From NCBI GenBank assembly GCA_022843805.1, contig JALHMY010000022.1:1-64000 (forward strand): a stretch of DNA of 64,000 nt. The letters run 5' to 3'. The stretch is from Fuerstiella sp. Its GTDB lineage: Bacteria; Planctomycetota; Planctomycetia; Planctomycetales; Planctomycetaceae. This document shows positions 46,379 through 55,271 of this stretch, in pieces (position 1 is the first letter of the stretch; each line of letters begins with the position of its first letter). A model generated the notes under the pieces. That model worked only from the letters and a program-made list of their open reading frames with translations, ran no database searches and was not told where the DNA came from. A program made the position numbers and the translations under genes.

Positions 46379-47512
46379 TCAGCGATGCATTGCCTTCCGA
46401 AGCACATTAATCACCTCTGAAATCTCTTCGTCGGTGAGCTCCGGATACATTGGCAGGGAGAGGATTTCAGAAGCTGCCTTATCAGTCTTTGACAACGCCA
46501 GCCCTGAGTGAAATCCGCTGAACGCGGGCATGTGATGAACTGGAGGGGAATAATGAATACCATAACCAACTCCCTGGTCCGTTAACTCCTGAATCACAGC
46601 GGTGCGATCCGGTACTCGAATTACGAACTGATGGTAAGCATGTCTGTCATTGACCTGTATGTCTGGCAGAACCCACCCGGACTCAGCGAACTCAGACGCT
46701 TCGCCAAGTTCACAGATGTATCGTCGGGCAATGGCTCTGCGTCTGGAAACAGCGTTATCCAGATAACGCAGCTTTATGCGAAGAACAGCAGCCTGCACTT
46801 CATCCAGTCGGCTGTTGCGTCCATCCTCTTCAGCAATCCTGGTTCTGCGAAATCCATACATTCTCAGCGATCGAATTCTTTCCGCCAGTGACCGGTCCTG
46901 CGTCAGACATATCCCTCCATCACCAAATGCCCCCAGATTCTTCGTCGGGTAAAACGAAAAACATCCAACATCACACGCGACACCAACATGACGTCCGTTT
47001 TCTGTCGCACCATGTGCATGAGCACAATCTTCAATAACCCTCAGCCCATGTCGCTGAGCAATCAGATTCAGCGATTCGGACGGCACTGCAAGTCCATAAA
47101 GATGCACGGGAAGCAGACATCGGGTTGCCGGGGAAATGAGTTGCTCCACCTGAGATATGTCCATCAACATGGTGTGCGGGTCAATGTCGACAAAGCGGGG
47201 AACTGCTCCAGTGGCCCGAATCGCTGACACCGTCGGAACAGCGGTGTTGGCAACCGTGATCACTTCATCTCCCGGCCCCACTCCAACTGCCATGAGCGCC
47301 AGAATCAGTGCATCGGTGCCGGATCCGACGGCAACGGCATATGCCGATCCTGTGTAATGGGCAAATTCATGCTCGAACGCATCACCTTCCGGACCAAGAA
47401 TCAACTGCCCGGAACGCAGCACACGCTCGATAGCATGCGAAACTTCCGACTCAATCTGATGGTAACCGCGCAGGTAATCAAATGCCCGGATGTCCAGTAA
47501 TCTGTCTGACAT
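46379..47512 (-). CDS. DegT/DnrJ/EryC1/StrS-family sugar aminotransferase
   Basis: The ATG at 47512 (MSDRLLDIRAFDYLRGYHQIESEV) fits family N-termini; an in-frame start at 47602 would overlap the epimerase gene. The 377-residue PLP enzyme contains YAVAVGSGTDALILALMAVGVGPGDEVI, EDCAHAHGA and the PLP-binding lysine in CFSFYPTKNLGAFGDGG, then MYGFRRTR and NSRLDEVQAAVLRIKL. It transfers an amino group to a nucleotide keto-sugar. Position between an epimerase and a methyltransferase supports aminosugar synthesis for the membrane glycosyltransferases. Confidence 0.93.
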   Translation of the reverse strand: MSDRLLDIRAFDYLRGYHQIESEVSHAIERVLRSGQLILGPEGDAFEHEFAHYTGSAYAVAVGSGTDALILALMAVGVGPGDEVITVANTAVPTVSAIRATGAVPRFVDIDPHTMLMDISQVEQLISPATRCLLPVHLYGLAVPSESLNLIAQRHGLRVIEDCAHAHGATENGRHVGVACDVGCFSFYPTKNLGAFGDGGICLTQDRSLAERIRSLRMYGFRRTRIAEEDGRNSRLDEVQAAVLRIKLRYLDNAVSRRRAIARRYICELGEASEFAESGWVLPDIQVNDRHAYHQFVIRVPDRTAVIQELTDQGVGYGIHYSPPVHHMPAFSGFHSGLALSKTDKAASEILSLPMYPELTDEEISEVINVLRKAMHR

Positions 47513-47558
47513 AAGGTATGAATGCGACTCACGAATATGCTGAGCCGGTAAGGTGGGA

Positions 47559-48569
47559 TCAGGAGAAGCAAACGGGGCGAACAGGAGGGAGGTAATGCTC
47601 ACGAGTTCTCAGGAAATACTCGACAGTCTGCTGCAAACCATCAGTCAGATCGACCTGAGGCTGCCAGCCACAGACTCGCTGCAGCTTTTCAAACGTTCCA
47701 TAGTAGTCGCCGACATCGATCGCCTTTCTTTCCGGAGGAAATTCAGTGACAGAAGATTCAAAGCTGATAAAACATCCCAAAGTCTGCAAAAATTCATTCA
47801 GGCTGCAGTGATTCGGATGGGCAAGATTCAGCGATTCGCCCCAGGCATCCGGACACTCGATAGCGAGCATCATTGCCCGAACAACATCCGAGACAAAATT
47901 GAAGTCCCGACGCTGCTCCCCGCTGCCAAAAACTTCAATGGGTTCCCCTCTCAATGCTCTTGAAAGGAACACTCCAATAAATCCCTTAGTCGGATCCATC
48001 AGATCCATTCTGGGACCGTACACATTGGTCAGTCGCAACGAGACAGATCGAATTCCATAGTTTTCATAATAGAGCCGGAATAACTGCTCCGCAGCAAACT
48101 TACTAATTCCGTTCACATCCACCGGGCGAACCACATGTCGTTCGTCGACCGGCAAATACTGGGGTCTTCCGTAAAGCTGCCGAGTACTGCTAAACACCAG
48201 CCGGACGTCCCGATTGACCTGCCTACAAACCTCCAGTAACGCCAAATGACTGCGGCAGTTAACATCCAGATCCAGCAGCGGACGCTGCATGCTTCCAGGA
48301 TGACTCACCTGACCAGCGAGCAGGAATATCAGTTCCTGTCTGGCAATGATCGATGAGAGATGTTCAGCCTGACGAATATCAACATCCAGTACCTCAACGT
48401 CACCCCGGACAGGCTCAATATTGAACCAGTTAGCACCCAGCCCCCCGTCCGGCAGGTCCGCAATCACAACCCGGGCACCCTGCTTTACAAGCTCAATCAC
48501 AAGATTACTGCCAATGAATCCCAGACCTCCTGTCACCAGCACTTTCTTTCCGCTGAGCGTTTCAGACAT
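47559..48569 (-). CDS. NAD-dependent epimerase/dehydratase lacking the catalytic tyrosine
   Basis: The ATG at 48569 (MSETLSGKKVLVTGGLGFIG) is chosen; it overlaps the GT2 stop by 8 bp. The 336-residue extended SDR protein has GGLGFIGSN (NAD loop), DLPDGG, LLAGQVSHPGSM, the serine in VFSSTRQLYG, and a Y-x3-K site in which Tyr is replaced: the sequence is NGISKFAAE, codon AAC. The rest (NVYGPRMDL, RRDFNFVSDVVRAM) is well conserved. Loss of the general acid/base Tyr suggests altered chemistry such as ring opening, a different proton donor, or a binding role. It supplies or modifies the sugar nucleotide for the downstream aminotransferase. Confidence 0.88.
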   Translation of the reverse strand: MSETLSGKKVLVTGGLGFIGSNLVIELVKQGARVVIADLPDGGLGANWFNIEPVRGDVEVLDVDIRQAEHLSSIIARQELIFLLAGQVSHPGSMQRPLLDLDVNCRSHLALLEVCRQVNRDVRLVFSSTRQLYGRPQYLPVDERHVVRPVDVNGISKFAAEQLFRLYYENYGIRSVSLRLTNVYGPRMDLMDPTKGFIGVFLSRALRGEPIEVFGSGEQRRDFNFVSDVVRAMMLAIECPDAWGESLNLAHPNHCSLNEFLQTLGCFISFESSVTEFPPERKAIDVGDYYGTFEKLQRVCGWQPQVDLTDGLQQTVEYFLRTREHYLPPVRPVCFS

Positions 48570-49590
48570 CCGAAAACGCCTCCGCTGCAGCAGATGCCAT
48601 CCCCAATCGATTGCCCAAATGCTGATTCGACTGTTCACTTCCTGTTGTGCCGCAGTCTCTTACAACGAAATCTCGCACCACAAACTGAGGAGTACCATTC
48701 TGTTCCAGAAACATGCGGCCCAGATACTCGCCGATCATCCCAAGAACAATCAGCTGAATCCCCCCAAACAACGTGATACATGACAGCACAGAAGGGATCC
48801 CGACCGGCACATCCGGATTCAGCCAAAGCTTATCGATGACAATGGCGAACATCAGAAGAACGCTTAACGCCGAAACGAAGAATCCCAGAACAACGGACAG
48901 CCGCAGCGGAGTGATCGAAAATCCGAGAAACATATTCAGCCACAATCGAATCAGTCGTCGCAGATTGTAGCCCGACGTGCCATGCTCTCTCTCCGCGTGC
49001 TCCACATCGATCTGGCCGATCCGTCGAGTTGTTCGAAAAATCAACCCGTCGATATAAGGAAACGGGCCTCGGTACCGGGTCACTTCCTGAACAACAAAGC
49101 GAGTGATCACTTTGAAGCTGGACAGGTAAATGTGCTTTGGCTTTCGCAGCATTAATGTTGCCAGGGAGTCGTTAAAGCGACTGCCCAGATTGCGAAACCA
49201 ATGGTGCTTTTTATTCCGGTAACGCCCATAGACGACGTCGAATCCATGGTTCCGGAGATGCTCCAGCATTCGGGGAATCTCTTCCGGCGGATTCTGACCG
49301 TCATCGTCCAGAACCGCGACGTACTCACCACGCGCCTTCGTCATCCCGGCCAGCACTGCACTGTGCTCGCCAAAGTTCCGCGCCAGGTTAAGGAACACAA
49401 CGCGCTCAGGGTGCCGTCGAACCAGATCACGACATGTTTGTTCGCTGTCGTCTGATGATCCATCATTCACCAGCACAATTTCGAATACGCAGTCAAACAA
49501 CTGGTGAATTCGAGAAACAACGCTGCCCACCGTCCGACTGCCGTTGTAGACGGGGATCACAAATGACAATTCGATCGCCGAATCACTCAC
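48562..49590 (-). CDS. GT2-family polyprenyl-phosphate glycosyltransferase (ArnC-like)
   Basis: The 342-residue enzyme has a GT-A domain (LSFVIPVYNGSRTVGSVV, VNDGSSDDSEQTC, YVAVLDDDGQNPPEEI, the acceptor loop YGRYRNKKH) followed by two C-terminal transmembrane helices (VVLGFFVSALSVLLMFAIVI and CITLFGGIQLIVLGMIGEYLGRMF). This matches DPM1/ArnC/GtrB-like enzymes that load a sugar from a nucleotide donor onto undecaprenyl phosphate. It is first in the five-gene cassette. GEYLGR is a typical family signature. Confidence 0.92.
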   Translation of the reverse strand: MSDSAIELSFVIPVYNGSRTVGSVVSRIHQLFDCVFEIVLVNDGSSDDSEQTCRDLVRRHPERVVFLNLARNFGEHSAVLAGMTKARGEYVAVLDDDGQNPPEEIPRMLEHLRNHGFDVVYGRYRNKKHHWFRNLGSRFNDSLATLMLRKPKHIYLSSFKVITRFVVQEVTRYRGPFPYIDGLIFRTTRRIGQIDVEHAEREHGTSGYNLRRLIRLWLNMFLGFSITPLRLSVVLGFFVSALSVLLMFAIVIDKLWLNPDVPVGIPSVLSCITLFGGIQLIVLGMIGEYLGRMFLEQNGTPQFVVRDFVVRDCGTTGSEQSNQHLGNRLGMASAAAEAFSDV

Positions 49591-49860
49591 ATCACACCTT
49601 CGCCTTTCGCCTTGCAGGGAACTCAGGCCAGAAGGTTGATACGTCTCCAGACAGCAAATTCAGATTGTTTGTCTGGTGATGAGATCAAACTCTGTATGCG
49701 TGGGCATTTGTACTAATGGTAATCTTTCATTTCAAATAACATTTAGAAAAAACCTTAACGAAAAAGAGAGTATGGACTGAAAGTCCGTCGTACACACACA
49801 GCTCAACCCAAACTTTAAAGGTTGAAAACGCACCAGGCGGAGCACTCGATTGACCTGTCA
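49591..49860. other. AT-rich intergenic stretch before IS remnants
   Basis: No gene is recognised. The A/T-rich segment around 49720-49770 (including TTTCATTTCAAATAACATTT) is the likely promoter region of the glycosyltransferase cassette or a seam left by insertion events. Confidence 0.35.
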
Positions 49861-50215
49861 AAATCCGATTCATCGGACAACCGCCACGGGCAACGCCGTT
49901 AACGATTTTGTGCTGAAACTCCTGCTGAACAATTCCCAAAAGACCGTCGAAACTCTTTCGCATATCGACCGGCGGGATGCAAAGAAACATCTTCGTGCGG
50001 GATGGCAGACTCAGCATGAGCATGTCTCCGATCGCTGAAGTGAGATGACCGCAGGTGAACCTGTTTGTATCTGCCCGGCGGCAAGAATCACATCGCCCAG
50101 TCGCTGGCCATCAAGGTTGTCCGGAAGATGAATCACCACACCGTTCGGGAGTTCCACACGCAGGCTGCCCACCATCGATTGAACATTGAAGTGGACCCCG
50201 GTTTTCGGACCAGCG
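49861..50215 (-). pseudogene. IS66-family remnant (TnpA end and TnpB start)
   Basis: On the minus strand, about 50160-50011 encodes VGSLRVELPNGVVIHLPDNLDGQRLGDVILAAG, which looks like the C-terminal part of IS66 TnpA. It overlaps the start of a TnpB-like frame at 50023 that reads MLSLPSRTKMFLCIPPVDMRKSFDGLLGIVQQEF, the signature start of IS66 TnpB. After about 45 residues this frame loses similarity. The large DDE transposase TnpC is not present. This is a decayed fragment. Confidence 0.65.
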
Positions 50216-50289
50216 GTTAAAGGTGGATAGAAGTGATCTGGATTTGAAATCGTGAGAGGGGCTATCGTGGCGGGGCAAGGAGAGAGATT

Positions 50290-50580
50290 ATGCCACGAGG
50301 CCGTCGAAGATTTGATGCGAAGCTTAAGTATCGAGTCGCTTTGGAAGCAATTCGGGGATTGAAGGCGATCAGTGAGATTGCCAGGCAGTTCAAGGTCCAT
50401 CCGAATCAGGTAACCCTTTGAAAGAAGTAACTGCTCGAAGGAGCCGAAGCGGTCTTTGAAGGGAGCAGTTCCAGTGGGAAGAAGGCCGAGGATAAGCCTG
50501 AAGCTGCTGAGCTCTATGAGCAGATTTGCCGGATGAAAGTCGAGCTGGAGTGGCTTAAAAAAAAGTTGCCGAGAACTCGT
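50290..50580 (+). pseudogene. IS3-family OrfA, inactivated by stop codons
   Basis: ATG at 50290 opens RGRRRFDAKLKYRVALEAI then HPNQVTL, a helix-turn-helix OrfA of the IS3 group. A TGA at 50419-50421 and a TAA two codons later interrupt it where W and Q are expected (normally QWKKQLLEGAEAVFE, whose remainder follows in the same frame). Translation of the same frame beyond the stops ends with the coiled-coil end CRMKVELEWLKKKLP. So the gene is dead by two nonsense changes. Confidence 0.8.
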
Positions 50581-51060
50581 GACGCGGTTCCTCAGTGGAT
50601 CGACTTCGATCATGAGAGTCCGAGTGTTCGTCGTCAGTGTCAGCTGTTGGGCATTCACCACTCGAAGCCGTATTGCGAGCCGGTTCCGGAGTCAGAAAAG
50701 AATCTGCAGCTGATGCGATTGATCGATGAGAAGCAGAAGGCATACCTGCTTGATCGATATCTGACACAACTTGATCGCACCGATCTGCTGATCATGGATG
50801 AACTCGGATACCTGTCGTTCAGCCATGGCGGAGCCCAGCTGCTGTTTCAGGTCTTCGCCGATCGCTATGAACGCCGCAGCCTGCTGCTGACCAGCAACCT
50901 GGCGTTCAGCGATTGGGGGCAGATCTTCCAGGGCGAACGCATGACCGCAGCGCTGCTGGACCGCCTGCCGCACCATTGCGAAATCTCGGAGATGAATAGT
51001 GAAAGCTTTCGCTTCCGTGAGTCGATGAAAGAAAACAGGGAGGCTCTCAAGTCGATTTGA
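50533..51060 (+). pseudogene. Chimeric ORF: IS3 OrfB N-terminus fused to IS21 IstB C-terminus
   Basis: The first 55-60 residues read VRRQCQLLGIHHSKPYCEP and ESEKNLQLMRLIDE, an IS3 OrfB start. At about nt 50730 the sequence switches to QKAYLLDRYLTQLDRTD, LLIMDELGYLSFSHG and RRSLLLTSNLAFSDWG, the C-terminal two-thirds of IstB, the IS21 helper ATPase, with Walker B but no Walker A. The open frame of 175 codons is a chance fusion, with both ends truncated. Confidence 0.8.
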
Positions 51061-51178
51061 TGGATGTCGACCCCGGGCTCACAGCTCACTGCTGACCCTC
51101 AAACCGAAAAGTGCCTAAAAACCACGCAGCTCCCCGTGGTCATCTCGTTTCCCAGGTAGGTCCGATTTCCGCGCCGAA

Positions 51179-51300
51179 GTGGGTCCGATTTGCATGCTGA
51201 TCTCCAGCCGCGGCCGGGCACTCGACAACGTGTTCATCGAACGATTTTGGCGATCTCTGAAATATGAGGACATTTATCTGAAGGGTTACGACTCAGGAAC
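51179..51300 (+). pseudogene. IS3-family OrfB C-terminal fragment
   Basis: The frame reads ISSRGRALDNVFIERFWR then SLKYEDIYLKGYDSG, the third acidic residue region of the IS3 DDE transposase (F-I-E-R-F-W-R-S-L-K). It resumes IS3 sequence interrupted at about 50730 by IS21 sequence, and is flanked by GTGGGTCCGATTT-like IS21 end sequence at 51155-51195. The rest of OrfB is missing. Confidence 0.75.
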
Positions 51301-51334
51301 GACTGGTGCTGGCGAACCTTTGATCCTGAGTCGT
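51288..51334 (+). repeat. 11-bp inverted repeat at island edge
   Basis: ACGACTCAGGA at 51288-51298 is exactly complementary to TCCTGAGTCGT at 51324-51334 across 25 bases. It lies between the IS debris and the accessory island. It may be a terminator-like hairpin without U tract, or a mobile element seam. Confidence 0.55.
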
Positions 51335-51458
51335 AAGCAGGTACATTCCACATGTAGCGTCGGAAATTGAAGGATTTTTCCTACAATCGCGTAATCACCC
51401 CAATGTACTATCGGCGGGACTGAACAACTGCACGTAGTGAAATCGAAAGGTAACTACC

Positions 51459-52967
51459 GTGGAAGCGGAGTTTAATAGAGCGTTTGTCGTCAGCGATTTG
51501 CACTTGGGTGGCGTTGCTGGATTTCAAATGTTCTCTGCCGGTCAGCAGTTCAAGAAACTCTGCGGGAATATCGCGGAGTCAACGAACAATGACAACCCAA
51601 CCCTACTTTTGATCAACGGTGACTTCGTCGACTTTCTTGCGGAACCAGGTGCAACGTACTGGAATGGCTCACCGGCGACGTGGCTGCTAGCAAACATTGC
51701 TGGTCGCAGTGAGTTCAAACCTGTATTCGAAGGCCTGGAGAAATTCGTAAGCAAGCCTGGCTCAAGACTGGTTATTGTCCTCGGAAACCATGACCTTGAA
51801 TTATCGTTGCCTGACGTAAAGACAAAGCTCGTTGAACTCATTGCTGGCAACGTGGAGAGCCGCCGGTCGCGGATAGAGTTTTCTTTTGATGGTACTGGCT
51901 ATCGTTTTCAGGTTGGCTCTGCGACCGCTTTGGCGACGCATGGTAACGAAGTTGATAAATCCAATTTCACCCGATTTGATATTCTGAATCAGATCATTCG
52001 TGAAATTCAGCTTGATGGTGTCTCGCCGGTCGCTGCCTCCTGGAAGCCGAGTGCTGGTACGGTGTTTGTCATTGACGCAGTGAACAAACTCAAGAAACAG
52101 TTCCCGTTTGTAGATTTGCTCAAGCCAGAGTCCGTAGCGTTTTTGTGCCTCGTAGTATTGGCCCCCAGCAATCTCGCAATGGCTGATAAGTTCGCCTCGA
52201 TGGTTGCGTCTACAGCTCTGAATGAGCAGAACCGTCCAGCCTCAGAGCGTCGGTTCCTGGAACTGGATCCTGCAGATGCCGATGGTCCCAGGTTAGGCGG
52301 AGCGGAATTGGAGCGCAAGGCGAACGCATTTGTACGGAAGGAAAATCTCAATGTTGATGATTTGATTTATGGGTCGACGGACGGAACTTTGGGAGTTTCC
52401 GACTGGATTGAAAGTGCTCGTACTGCCGTAACCAACCTCGCCGATAAGAGCATACGAGTGGTAACAGACACCGGAGAGTGGGTCGGAAATCGCTTGTCCG
52501 AAGCCAGCAAGAACGCTCATGCGGGGGCACTAAGGAACGCACTTAAACTGTTGGTAGAAAACGAATCGCCACAGGTTCGCACTGCCGGGGAAGCGGATTT
52601 GGATTTGCTCAAGATAGTTAAGCGAAACTACAACGTCGTATTCGCCGGACATACACACGCTCGGCGCTTTTGTGCAGTCGGCACCAATATTGGACATTTC
52701 GTGAATACAGGGACGTGGGCTGGGCTTATGAGCATTCGTGCAGAAGACGTTTCAAACAGCAATCGATTTCGCAAGATCTACGATTTGCTCATCGGAGGAA
52801 ACCGCAACGACCTCGTTGGTTCGTCGATGTTTTCCAATGAGTGCCCAGTTGCTCGACTGGAACGAGTACAAGACAAAGTCACTCTTGATCTCTTACGGGT
52901 CGATTCGAAGGGTGCTCTCTGTTCGGATGATCTTTCCGGTAAAGAGTTCCGGACCACAATACACTGA
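51459..52967 (+). CDS. Calcineurin-like metallophosphoesterase, first gene of accessory island
   Basis: The 502-residue protein has the five-block phosphoesterase signature: D13 in VVSDLHLGG, GDFVDF (Asp55), GNHD at 109-112, a histidine in THGNEVD, and GHTHARR at about 395-400 with VNTGTW. The usual domain is about 250 residues; here about 220 extra residues are inserted between blocks 3 and 5, mostly helical. It would cleave phosphodiesters or nucleotides. It is followed 30 bp later by a CHAT protein on the same strand, suggesting a two-gene operon. Base composition appears lower in GC than the genes left of 49 kb. Confidence 0.88.
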   Translation: MEAEFNRAFVVSDLHLGGVAGFQMFSAGQQFKKLCGNIAESTNNDNPTLLLINGDFVDFLAEPGATYWNGSPATWLLANIAGRSEFKPVFEGLEKFVSKPGSRLVIVLGNHDLELSLPDVKTKLVELIAGNVESRRSRIEFSFDGTGYRFQVGSATALATHGNEVDKSNFTRFDILNQIIREIQLDGVSPVAASWKPSAGTVFVIDAVNKLKKQFPFVDLLKPESVAFLCLVVLAPSNLAMADKFASMVASTALNEQNRPASERRFLELDPADADGPRLGGAELERKANAFVRKENLNVDDLIYGSTDGTLGVSDWIESARTAVTNLADKSIRVVTDTGEWVGNRLSEASKNAHAGALRNALKLLVENESPQVRTAGEADLDLLKIVKRNYNVVFAGHTHARRFCAVGTNIGHFVNTGTWAGLMSIRAEDVSNSNRFRKIYDLLIGGNRNDLVGSSMFSNECPVARLERVQDKVTLDLLRVDSKGALCSDDLSGKEFRTTIH

Positions 52968-52997
52968 TACACATAGAATTCCTGTAAGGGTCGTTTC

Positions 52998-55211
52998 ATG
53001 AGCCATCGTGTCCGGACAGTTGAGTTGCAGTTGCTAAGGCATGGACCACCACACAATCAGTTGTTGTCACCCCTTACCGACTATCTCGCACTTTGTGGGG
53101 ACCATCCTAATACGACTCTTCATTTTCCAATCGAACATCAGTCTCTCAAGGTGAGGCTGCATGCGCTGCGATACAAGGATAGTGAGGATACCAGAAAAAT
53201 TCAGTTACATGAGACTGCCAGCTTGGTAGGTCAAATGCTGGCCGAAGTACCTGGACTGATCTCGGAGCTGGGGCATCGCGACGCTAATTCAGAAACACTA
53301 GTACACCTGAGTGTGGCCACAACGGCAAGTGAACTGTCTTTGGTCCCGTTTGAATTGGCAAATGCGCCTCCTGGATTTCCAGGAGCTGGTGGCTTGTTGA
53401 GCCTGCAAACGGAGTTTCCCATCTGTATCACGCGTCGAAGTCGAAAGGTCCGGTTCGACCAACTCGACTGGGACGTAAAGCCACGCATCCTGATGATTGC
53501 TTCAGATGCAGGTGGAGATATTCCGTTAGAAGCACACTATTCTCTGCTAAGAAAGCTAGTCGAGCCGTGGGTCTACAGGAACCCGCTGGAGACTGACGAC
53601 GAATCACTTTCGGAAGTACGCAAGCATCTGGTCTTACTGGACGGCGCAACAGTGCGCAAAGTTCGTGAGACGATTCATACCGCAATCGACCAGCACCATC
53701 CGTTCACTCACATTCATCTGCTCGCGCACGGTTGTCCATTGCCAAATCAGGATGAAAGCTATGGGGTAGCGTTCTACCAGCACAGTGGACGCGGGATCGA
53801 CGCTGTTGATGGACTCCGGCTCGGGCAACTTCTGAATGGCAAGCTCGCGAAAGAATCGAGAAGGAAACCGGACGGCGACCAGGTTCGTCCCAACGTGGTG
53901 ACTTTAGCTGTTTGCGACTCCGCGAATACCGGCTTGGACGTGTCACGCCCCGTATCCAGTGTCGCATTCAATATCCATGAGGCTGGGATTTCTTTGGTTG
54001 TTGGCTCACAATTCCCACTCACCAAAGATGGATCGATCGTGCTGACCGACAGTTTGTACCGACAGTTGCTCGATGGGCGTGATCCTCGAATTTGTCTATG
54101 GGAAGCACGTCGAGAGGTTTTCTCTCACAGTGTTGAGAGACTCTCTCCGGACAGTGTGGGGCGCCATGACTGGGCGTCGATCATTTGTTTTGCTGCATTT
54201 CCGCCAACTATTGAGCAGGCTTCTCGACGACTTGAGCAATCGCAGTATCGTCGACGAATGTCCGTCCGACTTGAATCCGGCGAGAGACTGATGGGGGCCA
54301 TCAATGGAAAACGGACAGGCCTCGAGTTTGACAAGTCGAATCGAGACAATGCCCAAATCCTGAATAGCGTAGCCTCAGATGTCATGTCCGAGGTTCGCAT
54401 GTTTGATGTATTCGTGGATGACCGACGGTCTGGCTCTTCCGACTATGTAGATCTGTTGGGGATTTCCGCGAGTGCAAATAAACAAGCTGCGGAGTTGCTT
54501 TACGCCCAACAGCATTACTTCGATGCAGCTACTTATGAGTCGTGTGAGCAGAAGAACCTTAAAGTTGACGATACTGTCTGGTTGGAATGCATTTGGCAGT
54601 CATATCGTCGCTACATTCTTGTTTCTCGCCGCGATGCCAATCAGTCCTGGGCGTTTGTGCAGGCCTTGTTCCTTAAGACATTCATCTCTATGTATCGAGA
54701 CAATAGTCGAGAGATGGTTGAACAGGGATTATATGAAGATTGGTTTCACGCCCGATATCAGTGTGCAGATCGTGATCAAATAGAGTGCTTGAATCCCAGA
54801 GAGCTGATTTGGCATTTGACAAATCGCATCGAGTTGGGGTTGTTGCGAACCCTGATTCCCTGGTTCTCGAGCCCGTCGACAGGCGTTCGTAAAGAGTTGA
54901 AGGAGACGTTTAGTACCAAGGAGCTTCTTCGGTCGCTTCGGCAAATCGACCAAATTGGCGAGGGCGGAGGCCGTGCCGAACAGTTCGCAGTGTTCTCCTG
55001 TAGGCGGCAACTGCTTCGTTATCGAACGTTTGCCGGAATGATGTATCTCGACCCTTCAAGTAAGGGTGCCAAAAGTGCGTGGAAAAAGCGTTCAATTTTG
55101 AATGAAGGCGGTTTTGACCGATTGACGGCTGCGAAGCCAGAGTTCGATGAAATGTATCGCAAGATAGAGGCTCATGTCCTTGAGCAGATTGAAATCGGCG
55201 AAGGGGCCTAA
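52998..55211 (+). CDS. CHAT-domain caspase-like protein
   Basis: The 737-residue product has a CHAT (caspase HetF associated with TPR) domain at about 150-400. The catalytic dyad is His244 in HLLAHG and Cys306 in LAVCDSANTG. The N-terminal 130 residues (ELQLLRHGPPHNQLLSPL, KVRLHALRYK) look like a beta-rich effector-associated domain. The C-terminal 330 residues are helical and unrecognised. CHAT proteases appear as death effectors in gasdermin, Craspase and conflict systems. Immediate neighbours are a metallophosphoesterase upstream and a convergent MBL-fold gene. Confidence 0.85.
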   Translation: MSHRVRTVELQLLRHGPPHNQLLSPLTDYLALCGDHPNTTLHFPIEHQSLKVRLHALRYKDSEDTRKIQLHETASLVGQMLAEVPGLISELGHRDANSETLVHLSVATTASELSLVPFELANAPPGFPGAGGLLSLQTEFPICITRRSRKVRFDQLDWDVKPRILMIASDAGGDIPLEAHYSLLRKLVEPWVYRNPLETDDESLSEVRKHLVLLDGATVRKVRETIHTAIDQHHPFTHIHLLAHGCPLPNQDESYGVAFYQHSGRGIDAVDGLRLGQLLNGKLAKESRRKPDGDQVRPNVVTLAVCDSANTGLDVSRPVSSVAFNIHEAGISLVVGSQFPLTKDGSIVLTDSLYRQLLDGRDPRICLWEARREVFSHSVERLSPDSVGRHDWASIICFAAFPPTIEQASRRLEQSQYRRRMSVRLESGERLMGAINGKRTGLEFDKSNRDNAQILNSVASDVMSEVRMFDVFVDDRRSGSSDYVDLLGISASANKQAAELLYAQQHYFDAATYESCEQKNLKVDDTVWLECIWQSYRRYILVSRRDANQSWAFVQALFLKTFISMYRDNSREMVEQGLYEDWFHARYQCADRDQIECLNPRELIWHLTNRIELGLLRTLIPWFSSPSTGVRKELKETFSTKELLRSLRQIDQIGEGGGRAEQFAVFSCRRQLLRYRTFAGMMYLDPSSKGAKSAWKKRSILNEGGFDRLTAAKPEFDEMYRKIEAHVLEQIEIGEGA

Positions 55212-55271
55212 TCTGAATGGGCTGTTCGCGAGTCTGTTAAATTGCGTGCCAAATTTACAAGTGGTCAGAAT

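Noticed and set aside
55212-55271. Searched for a terminator between the convergent CHAT and MBL genes
   Set aside because: Only 60 bp with no convincing stem-loop and U tract.
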